This document shows, one piece after another, positions 42,007 through 51,537 of a DNA stretch of 64,000 bases. The translations under genes were made by a program, and so were the position numbers. The stretch lies in NCBI RefSeq assembly GCF_008253865.1, contig NZ_CP042331.1:992001-1056000 (forward strand). Reading direction: 5' to 3'. The DNA comes from Bosea sp. F3-2. GTDB taxonomy: Bacteria; Pseudomonadota; Alphaproteobacteria; Rhizobiales; Beijerinckiaceae. Numbering within the stretch: the first letter of the stretch is position 1; each line of letters opens with the position of its first letter. The notes under the pieces are model-generated. The model saw nothing but the letters and a program-made list of their open reading frames with translations, ran no database searches and had not been told where the DNA came from.

Positions 42007-42600
42007 ATGCATCCCATGAAGCCCATCGCCCTCGTCTTCTCCGCCGCGATCGCCCTCGCTTCCGCAAGCTCGGCCTTGCGCGCCCAAGCGCGGCTCAACG
42101 ATAGCCAGCTGATCGAGACGCTGAACGTCCTCGATCAGTCTAAATCGATCGACGTCGCAGCGCTCCGGCGCCAGGCTGTCGACAGCGTCGCCGCCAATCG
42201 CGGGCCGAATGCTTCCCTGCGCGAGCCTCTATCGCAGGAACTGGACAATCTCTCGCAGTTCACTGTCGAGATTCTGTTCCGGACCGGCTCGGCGGTGATC
42301 CGCCCAGCATCCTTCCGGACTATCGGCGTCATTGCCGACTCCCTCCACCACCCGAGCTTGCGGGAGTACAAGTTCCTGATCGTCGGCCACACCGACGCGG
42401 TTGGCGACCGGAAGTCCAACCTGACGCTCAGCCAGAATCGGGCCGACGCGGTTCGCGAGGCGCTGGTCACGACGTTCGGGATCTCCCCGACCCGGATTGT
42501 CGCGGTTGGTCTCGGCGAGGAGCAGTTGCAGGACCGGAAAAACCCTGACGCGGCGGTCAACCGCCGTGTCCAGATCGTGAATGTGGGCCGGTTCCGCTAG
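42007..42600 (+). CDS. OmpA-family peptidoglycan-binding protein (197 aa)
   Basis: The ATG at 42007 (or 42016) yields a signal peptide (KPIALVFSAAIALASASSAL). The C-terminal half is an OmpA-like domain: FRTGSAVIRPASFRTIG, LIVGHTDAVGDRKSNLTLSQ, NRADAVREALV, and RRVQIVN, with the Asp and Arg that contact diaminopimelate. No beta-barrel precedes it, so the protein is a soluble or weakly anchored periplasmic linker to peptidoglycan. It is co-transcribed with the preceding Cys-rich protein. Confidence 0.9.
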   Translation: MHPMKPIALVFSAAIALASASSALRAQARLNDSQLIETLNVLDQSKSIDVAALRRQAVDSVAANRGPNASLREPLSQELDNLSQFTVEILFRTGSAVIRPASFRTIGVIADSLHHPSLREYKFLIVGHTDAVGDRKSNLTLSQNRADAVREALVTTFGISPTRIVAVGLGEEQLQDRKNPDAAVNRRVQIVNVGRFR

Positions 42601-42788
42601 GCGGGCCGGGACCTGATAGCCGGGAGGCAGACCAGGACTGGTCAACCCGGCGTGGTTTCATGGAGGTGAGCGCGGGGACCGTATGCGACATCGTATGATT
42701 GCCATGCCGTCCCACGACCCAGCGGACGGGGGAAGCCTGACCGAGATGGACGAGCGCGGTCTTCTTGCATCAGAACGGGGAGTTAGCC

Positions 42789-44726
42789 ATGCAGTGCTTC
42801 AAAGTCTCTACCGCGATCGGCGCCCTGGTCGTTGGCGCATCGCTCGGTTCGCCTGCCGCCTTGTTGGCGCAAGACACCGGAATCCTGGACCGGGCCTCGG
42901 CAGAGCGGGTTTCGCAGAAGCCGGGCTATTCTCCCTATGCCGGTCGCAATTTTCCGACGCGACCGTTCTTTGGCGACACCCATCTGCATACGGCCTTCTC
43001 GATGGATGCCGGCGCCTTCGGCGCGCGGCTCGGACCGAAGGAAGCCTATCGCTTCGCCCGCGGCGAGGAGATTACGGCGTCGGCCGGCGAGCGGGCCAAG
43101 CTGTCCCGTCCGCTGGACTTCCTCGTCGTGGCCGATCACTCGGACGGGATGGGTTTCTTTCCACTGCTTGTGGGCGGCGATCCCGTGATCATGGCGAGCC
43201 AGCAAGGCAAGAAGTGGCACGACATGATCGATGGCGGCCAGGGCGCGGCGGCTGCGATCGACATCATCACGAATTTCGGCAAAGGCACGATCGATAAAGG
43301 GATCATGCCGTTGCCTGGAACCCGCACATTTCAATCGGCTTGGCAGCAGACGATCAAGGCAGCCGAGGAGGCCAACACTCCCGGTCAGTTCACGGCCTTC
43401 ATCGGCTATGAATGGACCTCGAACACCGGCGGGAACAACCTGCATCGCAACGTTATCTTCCGCGACAATGCTGCGCGCGCCAGTCAGGTCGAGCCCTATA
43501 CGACGCAGGCACCTCTGGGCAGCGACAATCCTCGCGAACTCTGGAAGTGGATGACCGGCTACGAGGCGAAGACCGGCGGCAGCGTTCTGGCGATTGCGCA
43601 TAACGGCAATCTCAGCAACGGGCGGATGTTCCCGCTGATCGAATCCTTCACCGGCAAGCCGGTGGACAAGGAGTATGTCGAGCAGCGGGAGCGATGGGAG
43701 CGCCTGTACGAAACGACCCAGACCAAGGGCACTGGCGAAGCCCATCCCTTCCTTTCGCCCAATGACGAATTCGCCAATTTCGAAATCTGGGACAAAGGCA
43801 ACCTCGACGGCAGCGCCGCCAAAACGAAGGACATGCTCGAATTCGAATATGCCCGCTCTGCGCTGAAGAACGGCCTTTTGCTGGAACAGCAACTTGGCAC
43901 GAACCCCTACAAGTTCGGTCTGATTGGCAGTTCCGACGCCCATACCGGGCTCTCGGCGATGGAGGAGGACAACTTCTTCGGCAAGACGACGCCGCAGGAG
44001 CCGAGCCCAGAACGGATGACCAAGACCTTCTTCGACAATCCGCAGACGGGTGTCAAAGTCATGGACTGGGAGGTCTCGGCCTCGGGCTATGCCGCGGTCT
44101 GGGCCCAGGAGAACACGCGCGAATCCCTCTGGGACGCGATGCAGCGCAAGGAGACCTATGCGACGACCGGGCCGCGCATGGTCGTGCGTTTCTTCGGCGG
44201 CTGGGAGTTCGACGAGAACGACGCGCGTAACCGGCTGCCGGCCCATGTCGGCTATGCCAAGGGCGTACCGATGGGCGGCGACCTGAAGGGCGCGCTTGCC
44301 GGCAAGGTGCCGACCTTCCTCGTGGCCGGGCTCAAGGATGCGATCGGCGCCAACCTCGACCGGATCCAGATCATCAAGGGCTGGCTCGGCAAGGATGGAA
44401 AGCCACAGGAGAAGGTCTTTGACGTCGTATGGTCCGGCGATCGCAAGCCCGGCCCTGATGGCAAGGTGCCTTCGGTCGGCAGCACCGTGGATATCGCTAA
44501 CGCGAGCTGGACGAACACGATCGGTGCGCCGGAGCTGATCGCGACGTGGAAGGACCCCGATTTTGATCCGACCCTGCGTGCCTTTTACTATGCGCGCGTG
44601 CTTGAGATCCCGACGCCACGCTGGACTGCCTATGACGCCAAGCGCTTCGGCACGAAGCCGCTTCCCGGCACGCAGATGACGATCACCGAGCGCGCCTACA
44701 CCTCGCCGATCTGGTACACGCCGTGA
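42789..44726 (+). CDS. DUF3604 family exported protein (645 aa)
   Basis: Starting at 42789 gives a signal peptide (STAIGALVVGASLGSPAALL, ending AQ). The body matches DUF3604: YAGRNFPTRPFFGDTHLHTA, FLVVADHSDGMGFF, YEWTSNTGGNNLHRNVIF, GLIGSSDAHTGL. The HxH and SDAH motifs are reminiscent of PHP-type metal sites, so a metal-dependent hydrolase fold is likely. It heads an operon with a small hypothetical protein, a PpiC-type isomerase and HupE/UreJ. I recall DUF3604, PpiC-like and HupE genes occurring together in other bacteria; the shared role is unknown. Confidence 0.88.
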   Translation: MQCFKVSTAIGALVVGASLGSPAALLAQDTGILDRASAERVSQKPGYSPYAGRNFPTRPFFGDTHLHTAFSMDAGAFGARLGPKEAYRFARGEEITASAGERAKLSRPLDFLVVADHSDGMGFFPLLVGGDPVIMASQQGKKWHDMIDGGQGAAAAIDIITNFGKGTIDKGIMPLPGTRTFQSAWQQTIKAAEEANTPGQFTAFIGYEWTSNTGGNNLHRNVIFRDNAARASQVEPYTTQAPLGSDNPRELWKWMTGYEAKTGGSVLAIAHNGNLSNGRMFPLIESFTGKPVDKEYVEQRERWERLYETTQTKGTGEAHPFLSPNDEFANFEIWDKGNLDGSAAKTKDMLEFEYARSALKNGLLLEQQLGTNPYKFGLIGSSDAHTGLSAMEEDNFFGKTTPQEPSPERMTKTFFDNPQTGVKVMDWEVSASGYAAVWAQENTRESLWDAMQRKETYATTGPRMVVRFFGGWEFDENDARNRLPAHVGYAKGVPMGGDLKGALAGKVPTFLVAGLKDAIGANLDRIQIIKGWLGKDGKPQEKVFDVVWSGDRKPGPDGKVPSVGSTVDIANASWTNTIGAPELIATWKDPDFDPTLRAFYYARVLEIPTPRWTAYDAKRFGTKPLPGTQMTITERAYTSPIWYTP

Positions 44727-45325
44727 CCCGGTCGCCGCAACGTGCAGGATATCTGATTCCGGTGGCCGCTTTCGCCGCCGGGACCATGGCTGCGTCCGCT
44801 TGCGGGTTCGAGGACCCCAAGGGAGCCGATGCTGCGCGCGGCGCGCTCAACTGGATCTACCCGGAAGCGCTGCACGTGACATCCGCAGTCTGGAGGGCCC
44901 AGCTTGAGGGCACCATCCTGCGTGACGAGCGGCCGGAAGCAGCCAAAGCCCTCCTGGGTTATCGCAAGGCGGCGGCCGATCTCGCCAAGCTGCGCGACAG
45001 GCTCGTCTTGGCGATGGACGGGGAGGCTGTGCCCAGCCTTTCCATCTTGCTGATCGGGCCCATGCTCTGGACCCGGTTTGCGCCCGCGCAGGACGGGATG
45101 AGCATGGTCACGCATGTCCACGGAGCGCAGACATCCGACATCGTCATCGTGACGGACGAGCCCGTCGTCGCCGCGCTGGTTTCAGGACGGATCACGCCGC
45201 TCGCGGCACGACAGCACGGCTTGCTGCGACTCTATGGTCCTCCGGAAGGCCGAAGCCGGATTTCAGCCTGGCTTGATCGCCTATCCGCGCCAATGACGGC
45301 CAAGGCCAGTCGCGATGACAATTGA
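44723..45325 (+). CDS. Hypothetical exported protein between DUF3604 and PpiC genes (200 aa)
   Basis: A GTG start overlaps the DUF3604 stop by 4 nt. The N-terminus is a weak signal or anchor (LIPVAAFAAGTMAASACGFE) with a possible lipobox ASAC. The remainder contains SLSILLIGPMLWTRF and an alternating beta strand region (DIVIVTDEPVVAALV). The family was not recognised, but the fixed place between two known genes of the cluster supports a real, functionally linked gene. Confidence 0.7.
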   Translation: MTRSPQRAGYLIPVAAFAAGTMAASACGFEDPKGADAARGALNWIYPEALHVTSAVWRAQLEGTILRDERPEAAKALLGYRKAAADLAKLRDRLVLAMDGEAVPSLSILLIGPMLWTRFAPAQDGMSMVTHVHGAQTSDIVIVTDEPVVAALVSGRITPLAARQHGLLRLYGPPEGRSRISAWLDRLSAPMTAKASRDDN

Positions 45326-45409
45326 TCCACTCGCAAGGCAATTCCCGATCGCGGCCAGCTAGGGTGCGGTCGCGCTGACGCCATCCAACCTCAAGATCCG
45401 AGTTCTGCG

Positions 45410-46276
45410 ATGATCGGACGTCTGCTCAAAGAACCGCTGGCACATTTCCTGGTTCTCGCGCTGGCGATCTTCGCGCTCTATGGGGCTCTCAAGCGGAACA
45501 ACGAGCCACGGGCCGACGAGATCGTCGTGACCGGGGCCAAGATCGAACAGCTTTCTGGCCTCTTCGCCAAGACATGGCAGCGCCCACCGTCCGCGAGTGA
45601 GATCAAGGGCCTTATCGACGATCATGTGAAGGAGGAGATCCTCTACCGTGAAGCGCTCGCGCTTGGGCTCGACAAGGATGACACGGTGATCCGCCGCCGC
45701 CTGCGCCTGAAGATGGAGTTTCTCAGCCAGGCGCAAGCCGAAGCGGCGACGCCGAGCGAAGCGGAATTGGAGGCCTTTCTCAAGGCGAACCCCGATCGGT
45801 TCCGGATCGACCCGACGCTGGCCTTTCGTCAGGTCTTCCTGAGCCCCGAGCGTCGTGGCGAAATGATCGAGCAGGACGTCGCGTCTGTGCTCGAAGTTCT
45901 GCGCGCGAAGCCCGATACAGATCCCGCGACGCTGGGCGACCCGACCATCCTGCCGCCCGAACTGCCGTCGACGCGGAAGTCCTCGATAGGCCAGATTTTT
46001 GGCAGGGCCTTCGCCGAGGCCGTCGCCACGACGCCGTCCGGAGCATGGGTTGGGCCGCTCAAGTCGAGCTACGGGCTCCATGTTGTTCAAGTCGACGAAA
46101 GCAAGCCGGGCAGGCCTCCCACCCTCGCAGAGGTTCGCGACAATGTCGCACAGGAATGGGCGAACGAAAGGCGGCGGCAAGCGGAGGAGGCGCAACTCGC
46201 CGAGCGGCTGAAGCGCTACCGGGTGAGGATTGAGACGCAAGCGGATAACGCAGCCCCGACGGGGCGAAGCCCGTGA
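45410..46276 (+). CDS. PpiC-type peptidyl-prolyl isomerase, membrane-anchored (288 aa)
   Basis: A single N-terminal transmembrane helix (LAHFLVLALAIFALYGAL) anchors a SurA/PpiD-like protein: helical chaperone region (VKEEILYREALALGLDKDD) followed by a parvulin domain whose motifs are FRIDPTLAFRQVFLS, IGQIFGRAFAEAV, WVGPLKSSYGLHVVQV. It would act on folding of exported proteins. The C-terminal end is charged and coiled-coil-like. It overlaps HupE/UreJ by 4 nt and follows the hypothetical gene by 84 nt. Confidence 0.9.
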   Translation: MIGRLLKEPLAHFLVLALAIFALYGALKRNNEPRADEIVVTGAKIEQLSGLFAKTWQRPPSASEIKGLIDDHVKEEILYREALALGLDKDDTVIRRRLRLKMEFLSQAQAEAATPSEAELEAFLKANPDRFRIDPTLAFRQVFLSPERRGEMIEQDVASVLEVLRAKPDTDPATLGDPTILPPELPSTRKSSIGQIFGRAFAEAVATTPSGAWVGPLKSSYGLHVVQVDESKPGRPPTLAEVRDNVAQEWANERRRQAEEAQLAERLKRYRVRIETQADNAAPTGRSP

Positions 46277-47268
46277 TCCGCCTGCTCTCTGCTCTGGTCT
46301 GTCTTTGGCAAATCCTGTCGGCCGCACCGGCGCGTGCGCATGAATTGCGCCCGGCCTATCTCGACATCCGTGAGACAGCAGCCGGCGACTTTGCCATCGT
46401 CTGGAAAACGCCCGCGCTGGGTGAGATGAGGCTCGGGCTCTATGTTCGCTTGCCGGAGACGTGCAGTTCGAAGGGGGAAGCGGTCAACTCCTTCGAGGCG
46501 GGCGCCTATTTCGAGCGCTGGACAGCACGCTGCCCTGGGGGCCTGAAAGGCCGCAGCCTAACAATCGACGGCCTGCGCACGAGCCTGACCGACGTGTTGG
46601 TGCGCCTGGCCAATGCCGATGGCTCGACCCAGGTCGCGCGCCTGACGCCCGAGACTCCGAGCCTTGCCGTCACCACGTCGCAGACCATGTTCGAGGTGGC
46701 GAAAACCTATTTCCTGCTCGGCGTCGAACATATCCTCCTCGGCTTCGACCATCTGCTATTCGTGCTGGCGCTGATGCTCCTCATCCGCGATCGCTGGATG
46801 CTGCTGACGACAATCACGGCCTTTACGCTCGCCCACAGCATCACGTTGGCGGGCGCGGCGCTCGGTTATCTCAGCCTGCCGCAAAAGCCAGTCGAGGCGA
46901 CGATCGCGCTCAGCATTGCCTTCGTCGCCAGCGAACTCGCCCGGTCCAGACCGGGCCAGCGGCGCACCTCGGAGACCTATCCCTGGCTTGTTGCGTTCGC
47001 CTTCGGGCTGCTGCACGGCTTTGGCTTCGCCGGTGCATTGAAGGAGACCGGCTTGCCCCAGACGGACGTTCCGATGGCGCTGGTGACCTTCAACCTCGGC
47101 GTCGAAGCAGGGCAATTGCTGTTCGTCGCGGTCGTTCTCATCGTAGCGAAGGCCGCGACCGCGCTGGTCGCCCTCCCGATCAGGCCCACACGCATCGCGG
47201 CCGCCTACCTCGTCGGCACTGTCTCGATGGTTTGGCTCGTTGCGCGTATCGATAGCTTCTGGAGCTGA
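46273..47268 (+). CDS. HupE/UreJ family membrane protein (331 aa)
   Basis: Signal peptide (LLSALVCLWQILSAAPARA) followed directly by His-Glu, an exported beta-rich domain of about 140 residues, then a membrane domain with about six helices. The membrane part has GVEHILLGFDHLLFVLALML, AFTLAHSITLAGAAL, FGLLHGFGFAGAL and NLGVEAGQL, the conserved His-containing helices of the HupE/UreJ family, associated with nickel or other divalent-metal uptake. No hydrogenase or urease genes are nearby, so the substrate is open. Last gene of the DUF3604 operon. Confidence 0.9.
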   Translation: MIRLLSALVCLWQILSAAPARAHELRPAYLDIRETAAGDFAIVWKTPALGEMRLGLYVRLPETCSSKGEAVNSFEAGAYFERWTARCPGGLKGRSLTIDGLRTSLTDVLVRLANADGSTQVARLTPETPSLAVTTSQTMFEVAKTYFLLGVEHILLGFDHLLFVLALMLLIRDRWMLLTTITAFTLAHSITLAGAALGYLSLPQKPVEATIALSIAFVASELARSRPGQRRTSETYPWLVAFAFGLLHGFGFAGALKETGLPQTDVPMALVTFNLGVEAGQLLFVAVVLIVAKAATALVALPIRPTRIAAAYLVGTVSMVWLVARIDSFWS

Positions 47269-47640
47269 CAGATGCGCTCCTTCATTCCAGGGCTCACGCC
47301 TTCGGCGGACATTCTGCCCTCAAAAGAACCGCTCGACGAGGTTGTGCGCACTAAAGCAGATCGGATCCTTGCGATTGCGTTGCGACGGAATGTTCGCCCA
47401 CAGCGAATGACCCACAGCAGACCTTGGCGAAGGTTGAGGCCATGACTAGGCAAATAGCAATCGCCCATAAAAATCCCCTAGACGTTTCTAGTAGCGAAGC
47501 CTGCGCCCCTAAAAGCGCCGGATTTTTTTTATGATCAAGCGGCGTGTCAAAGAATCAAAATGAGGAAGAGCTATGTCTTAATTTGCGTAACCGAGGACGT
47601 TTACTCGATTCTACTTCGCAATTATTTCAATCATTTAACC
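47269..47640. other. Gene-free stretch before repeat copy B
   Basis: No supported gene. A run of eight or nine T follows GCGCCGGA near 47513-47529, perhaps a weak terminator for the HupE operon. The section 47530-47640 is AT-richer than average. Confidence 0.5.
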
Positions 47641-47766
47641 TGCCGACTGCGGCAACCCTATGCCAGCCTCTTCAAACGTTCTGAAAACGAAGGCATAACG
47701 TTTCCTCGATTTCACAAAAAGTTCCGCAATTGACGAAGGCGCCCCGCTCATTGCCGGGCGCCTTCA
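47641..47766. ncRNA. Interspersed repeat copy B with terminator
   Basis: It shares CTGCGGCAA, TATGCCAGCCTCTTCAAA, TTCTGAAAACGAAGGCATAA, CCTCGATTTC and AAAAAGTTCCGCAAT with copy C (51.5 kb), and the right half with copy A. The terminal hairpin GAAGGCGCCC/CGGGCGCCTTC lies at 47735-47765. The left arm GGCAACCCTATGCC can pair only partly with the right arm in this copy. Confidence 0.6.
47735..47765. terminator. Strong hairpin ending repeat copy B
   Basis: GAAGGCGCCC with CGGGCGCCTTC around a 10-nt loop, then CAAATTTG; a stable stem with a weak T-tract. Confidence 0.7.
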
Positions 47767-47926
47767 AATTTGAGCCCACGCGCAAACACGGCTCCTTCTC
47801 GACGTTTCAGGCAGCTGAGCTTGAGGCCTCGAATGAATCGGTTTCTCGCCATCACATATTCACCATGTACGGCTGGCGAAGCCGACGCATGTTGAAAGCA
47901 CCAAAGCAGTGCTTTATATTGAGCCT

Positions 47927-48310
47927 ATGATTTCCAAACTCCAGAGCACCATGCTGCTCAACCTGTCGCCCTCGCAGGAGGATCTTGCGGCGCTTCAGGC
48001 GACGCTCAACGCATATCGGGCTGCCTTAGGCATTCTCGAAGGCACCAGCGGCGCTAACCTCGTCGCGTTGCACGAGGAGGCCTACGAGGAGATCCGCGCC
48101 AAGACCGGTCTGCCTTCGCGCATGGCGACCCTGGCCCTGCGCGACCACAGCCGACGTACCGCCGGCGCGCCCGTCGACGATATCCCGCTCGACTCGAAGC
48201 TCTTCTCAATCAAAGGCCCCGACAGCCTGAGCATCGCGACCACAGGCGGGCGTGTCGTCGTTCCCTACTCCGTGGGCGGCTATAGCAACGGCTGGGACGA
48301 TTTTTCAGAA
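47927..48310 (+). pseudogene. IS200/IS605-type TnpB remnant (N-terminal part only)
   Basis: The sequence MISKLQSTMLLNLSPSQEDL, YRAALGILEGTSG, EEAYEEIRAKTGLPSRMATL, PLDSKLFSIKGPDSLSIATT and GRVVVPYSVGGY is typical of the N-terminal wedge region of TnpB/IS605 OrfB proteins (RNA-guided nucleases). The RuvC acidic residues and zinc finger are absent: homology ends near 48310 in SNGWDDFSEARL. The frame then continues without a stop through a short linker into the PspA-like gene, so read-through could create a TnpB-PspA fusion. It is a relic; the rest of the element is gone. Confidence 0.75.
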
Positions 48311-48390
48311 GCCCGGCTTTGCTTCAGCAGCTCTTCCATCAGCATCCTCGTCGGCGTGCAGGCCGGCCTCCATCCGCAAAAGGAGACCAC

Positions 48391-49033
48391 CATGTCCAAT
48401 GAAGGTATCTTGGCCCGTCTCGGACGCGTGATCGCCGGCGTCGTCAATACAGCGGTCGATGCAGCCGAGGGTGCTAATCCGGTCGCCGTCGCACAGCAGG
48501 CCGTTCGCGAGATTGGAAAGATCTCTGAGGAGGCCCGGGGGGCGCTCGGCGTCGCATTGGCTGCCGGCCATCGATTGAAAGCCAAGGCTGATGATCTCGA
48601 TGCCGAAATCCGCGACCTTGACGACAAGATCAGGACTGGCCTCGAAAAGGGACGGGACGATCTGGCTCGTGCCGCAACCGGCGTGCAGATCGACCTGGAA
48701 GCCCAGCGAACGGCGCTCGCCAAGGCCATCAACGAGAACGCTCACGAGATCGGCGAGGCGGAAGCGACCCTGCGCAGCATCGCATCGGCTCGCACCGACG
48801 CGATGAAGCGGCTGGAGGATGCCAAGCGCGCCGAGCGCGCAGTACCTGCCACAGCGACACCGTCCCAGCGTAACGACCAGCGCCTTGCAGCTGCTCTCGA
48901 AGCAGTCGAGCGGGTGACAGGCGTCCCGGCAAAGCCAGTTCAGGGCGCAGCCGAGGTAGAGGAGCTCGGGCGGATCCAGCGCGAGGATGCGATCGAGGCA
49001 CGCCTCAAGGCCTTCCGCGAGGGGCAGCGCTGA
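48391..49033 (+). CDS. PspA/IM30-like coiled-coil protein (213 aa)
   Basis: The ATG at 48391 has an excellent ribosome site (AAAGGAGA), so this start is preferred over the in-frame one at 47927 in the TnpB remnant. The protein is almost wholly helical and coiled-coil (LARLGRVIAGVVNTAVDAAE, AVREIGKISEEARGAL, DDLDAEIRDLDDKIRTGLEK, TALAKAINENAHEIGEAEAT), matching the PspA/IM30 (ESCRT-III-like) family of membrane-protecting proteins. It overlaps the yqiJ-like gene by 3 nt. PspA-YqiJ-YqiK clusters are thought to serve membrane integrity. Confidence 0.85.
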
Positions 49034-49668
49034 TGACTTCCGTCATCCAGCCGGGCACCGGGCCCTTCTGGCTGGCGCTGATGGTCGTCGCCGGACTCGG
49101 CGTGGTCGAGCTCGTCTCGGTCCTACTCGGGGCTTCTGCCTCTGGCATTCTCGACGACGGCCTGGGGCATCACGGACCAGATGGACACGAGGCCGGCCTT
49201 CTCGGCGGGTGGATGTCCTGGCTGAACGCCGGCGGCGTGCCGATCCTGGTACTCGCGGTCATCCTGCTCTCGACCTTCGCCGCCTTCGGGTTTGCCATCC
49301 AGGCTCTTGCGGCCGGTTTGGCCGGCCCACTTCCCGTCGTCGTCGCCGTGCCAGCTGCGCTAGCCGCAGGCGTCCCGGCAACACGATGGCTCAGCCGGGC
49401 GATTGCCCGGATCATCCCCCGCGACGAGACCGCCGCGGTTAGCCAGGTCGACTTCATCGGTCTTGTTGGCACGGTCACGATCGGTCCGCTCGACCAAGGC
49501 AATCCCGGATCGGTCCGCGTCAAGGATCGGCACGACAACATCCATGTCCTGAGGGCGAATGCCGCGCCAGGCCATGTCATCGAAACCGGCGCGATCGTCA
49601 TCGTCGCCGACGGCTCTGATGGCCTCTTCCAGGCCATTCCCGCGCCACCCGAACTTCAGCAACGCTGA
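49033..49668 (+). CDS. yqiJ: YqiJ-type OB-fold membrane protein (211 aa)
   Basis: Two or three transmembrane helices in the first 115 residues (FWLALMVVAGLGVVELVSVL, GVPILVLAVILLSTFAAFGF, PVVVAVPAALAAG) are followed by a C-terminal OB-fold domain (QVDFIGLVGTVTIGPLDQ, GSVRVKDRHDNIHVLRANA, GAIVIVADGSDGLFQAI). This matches YqiJ (DUF1449), the NfeD-like partner of the YqiK flotillin. It lies between the PspA-like gene and the flotillin, forming a membrane-microdomain operon. Confidence 0.88.
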   Translation: MTSVIQPGTGPFWLALMVVAGLGVVELVSVLLGASASGILDDGLGHHGPDGHEAGLLGGWMSWLNAGGVPILVLAVILLSTFAAFGFAIQALAAGLAGPLPVVVAVPAALAAGVPATRWLSRAIARIIPRDETAAVSQVDFIGLVGTVTIGPLDQGNPGSVRVKDRHDNIHVLRANAAPGHVIETGAIVIVADGSDGLFQAIPAPPELQQR

Positions 49669-49686
49669 GACCAACAGGGGCTGACA

Positions 49687-51383
49687 ATGGACTTCTTCTC
49701 ATTGGGTATCATCGCCGCCGTCATCGTCACGGCAATCGTCGTCATCGGCGTCATCATGACGTCGCTCTACACCCGGGCAACCGGGACAAGGCCTATGTCC
49801 GGACCGGCCTAGGCGGCAAAAAGGTCGTGCTCGACGGCGGCTCTGTCATCCTGCCGATCTTCCATTCCTATTCCTGGGTCTCGCTCAGCACGCTCAGGCT
49901 CGAGGTCAAGCGCGCCGAGAACGAGTCGCTGATCACCAAGGACCGCATGCGAGCGGACATCACCGCCGAGTTCTATGTCCGCGTGAAGCCGGACGCCGAC
50001 AACATCGCGCTCGCTGCCCAGACGCTCGGTGACCGCACCAACGATGCCGATGCCCTCAAGGCGCTGGTCGAGGCCAAGTTCGTCGACGGACTGCGCTCGG
50101 TCGCCGCGACCATGTCCCTGCGTGACCTGCAAGAGCAGCGTGCCGAGTTCGTAAAGTCGGTCCAGGCCGCGGTCGCGCATGACTTGCAGTCGAATGGCCT
50201 CGAACTGGAATCGGTCTCGTTGACGCGCCTCGACCAGACCGACATCAAGCATTTCAACCCCAACAACACCTTCGATGCCGAGGGCTTGACCGCGCTCACG
50301 AAGATCACCGAGGAGCGCAAGCGCGAGCGCAACCAGATCGTCCGCGACAACGAGGTCGAGATCGCGACCAAGGATCGCGAGGCCACGCTGAAGCGCCTCA
50401 CCATCGAGCGCGAGCAGCGCGACGCCGAGCTGACGCAGGAACGGGACATCGCCAACAAGACAGCGGAGACTCGCGCCGAGGCCGCCAAGGCCGAGCAGCT
50501 CGCGCGGCTTTCCGAGGAGACCGCCCGTCTGGAAACCGAGCGCGGCATCGCCGAACGGGATGCCGAGGCGCGCCAGGCACGTGAGTCCGCGCGCATCGCG
50601 GCCGAGCGCGGCATCGCAGAGCGAGAGGCTGAGGCACGGAAGATCACCGAGACGGCCCGCATCGATGCTGCCATCACCGTCGCCCAGAAGACCGAAGAGG
50701 AAGCGGCTGCCCGCGCCAAGGCTGACGCCGCCAAGGCGAGCGCAATCACCGCCGAGGAGCAGGTGACCACGGCCCGCGAGGTTGAGATCGCCGAGCGCGC
50801 CAAGCGCATTGCCGTGATCGCGGCTCGCCAAGAAGCCGAGCAGCAAGCAACCGCCATCACCGTCAAGGCCGAGGCGGAGCGTCAGGCTGCCGAGGACCTC
50901 GCCGCGGCAACAAAGATTCAGGCAGAGGCCGAGGCAGAAGCCGCCAAGGTCCGCGCCGTCGGCGTGATCGAGCTCGGCGAAGCCCAGGCGCGTGCCGAGC
51001 GGGCCAAGAACGAGGCGCGAAACGCACTGTCCTCGACCATCATCGACTTCGAGCTGGCGAAGGCCCGCGTCGACATCGTGCCGCTGGCGCTGGCCGAAGC
51101 CATGAAGCCGATCGAAAAGATTTCGGACATCCGCATCTTCAGCACAGGTGCTGTTCCTGGCCTCAACGGCAGCGCTGGTGAAGGCAACGGCAATGCACTG
51201 GACGACCTATCCGGCCAGTTGCTGAAGTTCACCGCCCAGAAGCCGATCGTCGACGAGATCCTGAGCCAGGCCGGCTTCACGGGCGCCGACCCAACGCAGG
51301 CGCTTCTCGGAGCATCCCTGCATACAGCGGCAAAGAGTGTGACCAAGCCGAACGGCGCCGGGACGGCATCGGACCAGAAATAA
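49687..51383 (+). pseudogene. yqiK: YqiK-type flotillin (SPFH), 1-nt frameshift near its 5' end
   Basis: The natural start is the ATG at 49687, encoding a membrane anchor (SLGIIAAVIVTAIVVIGVIM). The frame then breaks near 49780: it stops at 49810, while the other frame continues with RDKAYVRTGLGGKKVVLDGG and runs to 51383. One missing base in the C-run at 49781-49782 explains it. The rest is a normal flotillin: an SPFH domain (FHSYSWVSLSTLRLEVKRAE, ADITAEFYVRVKPDADN) and a long Glu/Ala/Arg-rich coiled coil (about 200-400). Unless it is a sequencing error, the product loses its membrane anchor; a GTG at 49827 could start a shortened form. Confidence 0.85.
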
Positions 51384-51537
51384 AGTGCGTGCCCCATCTC
51401 ACCGGGCCGCTCCGCAACTGGCGGCGGCCCACGAGCGAAGAGCGACATCATCGTACTGAGGAAGATTTATGCCTGCCATTGCGGAAATCCAAAGGTGCTA
51501 ATGACGAAAGCGCGCAAGGCAATTTCAAAGACTTAGT

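Noticed and set aside
49809..50846. 345-codon minus-strand frame under the flotillin gene
   Set aside because: It mirrors the Glu/Ala-rich coiled coil of yqiK, giving a low-complexity Leu/Gly/Arg product with no family features.
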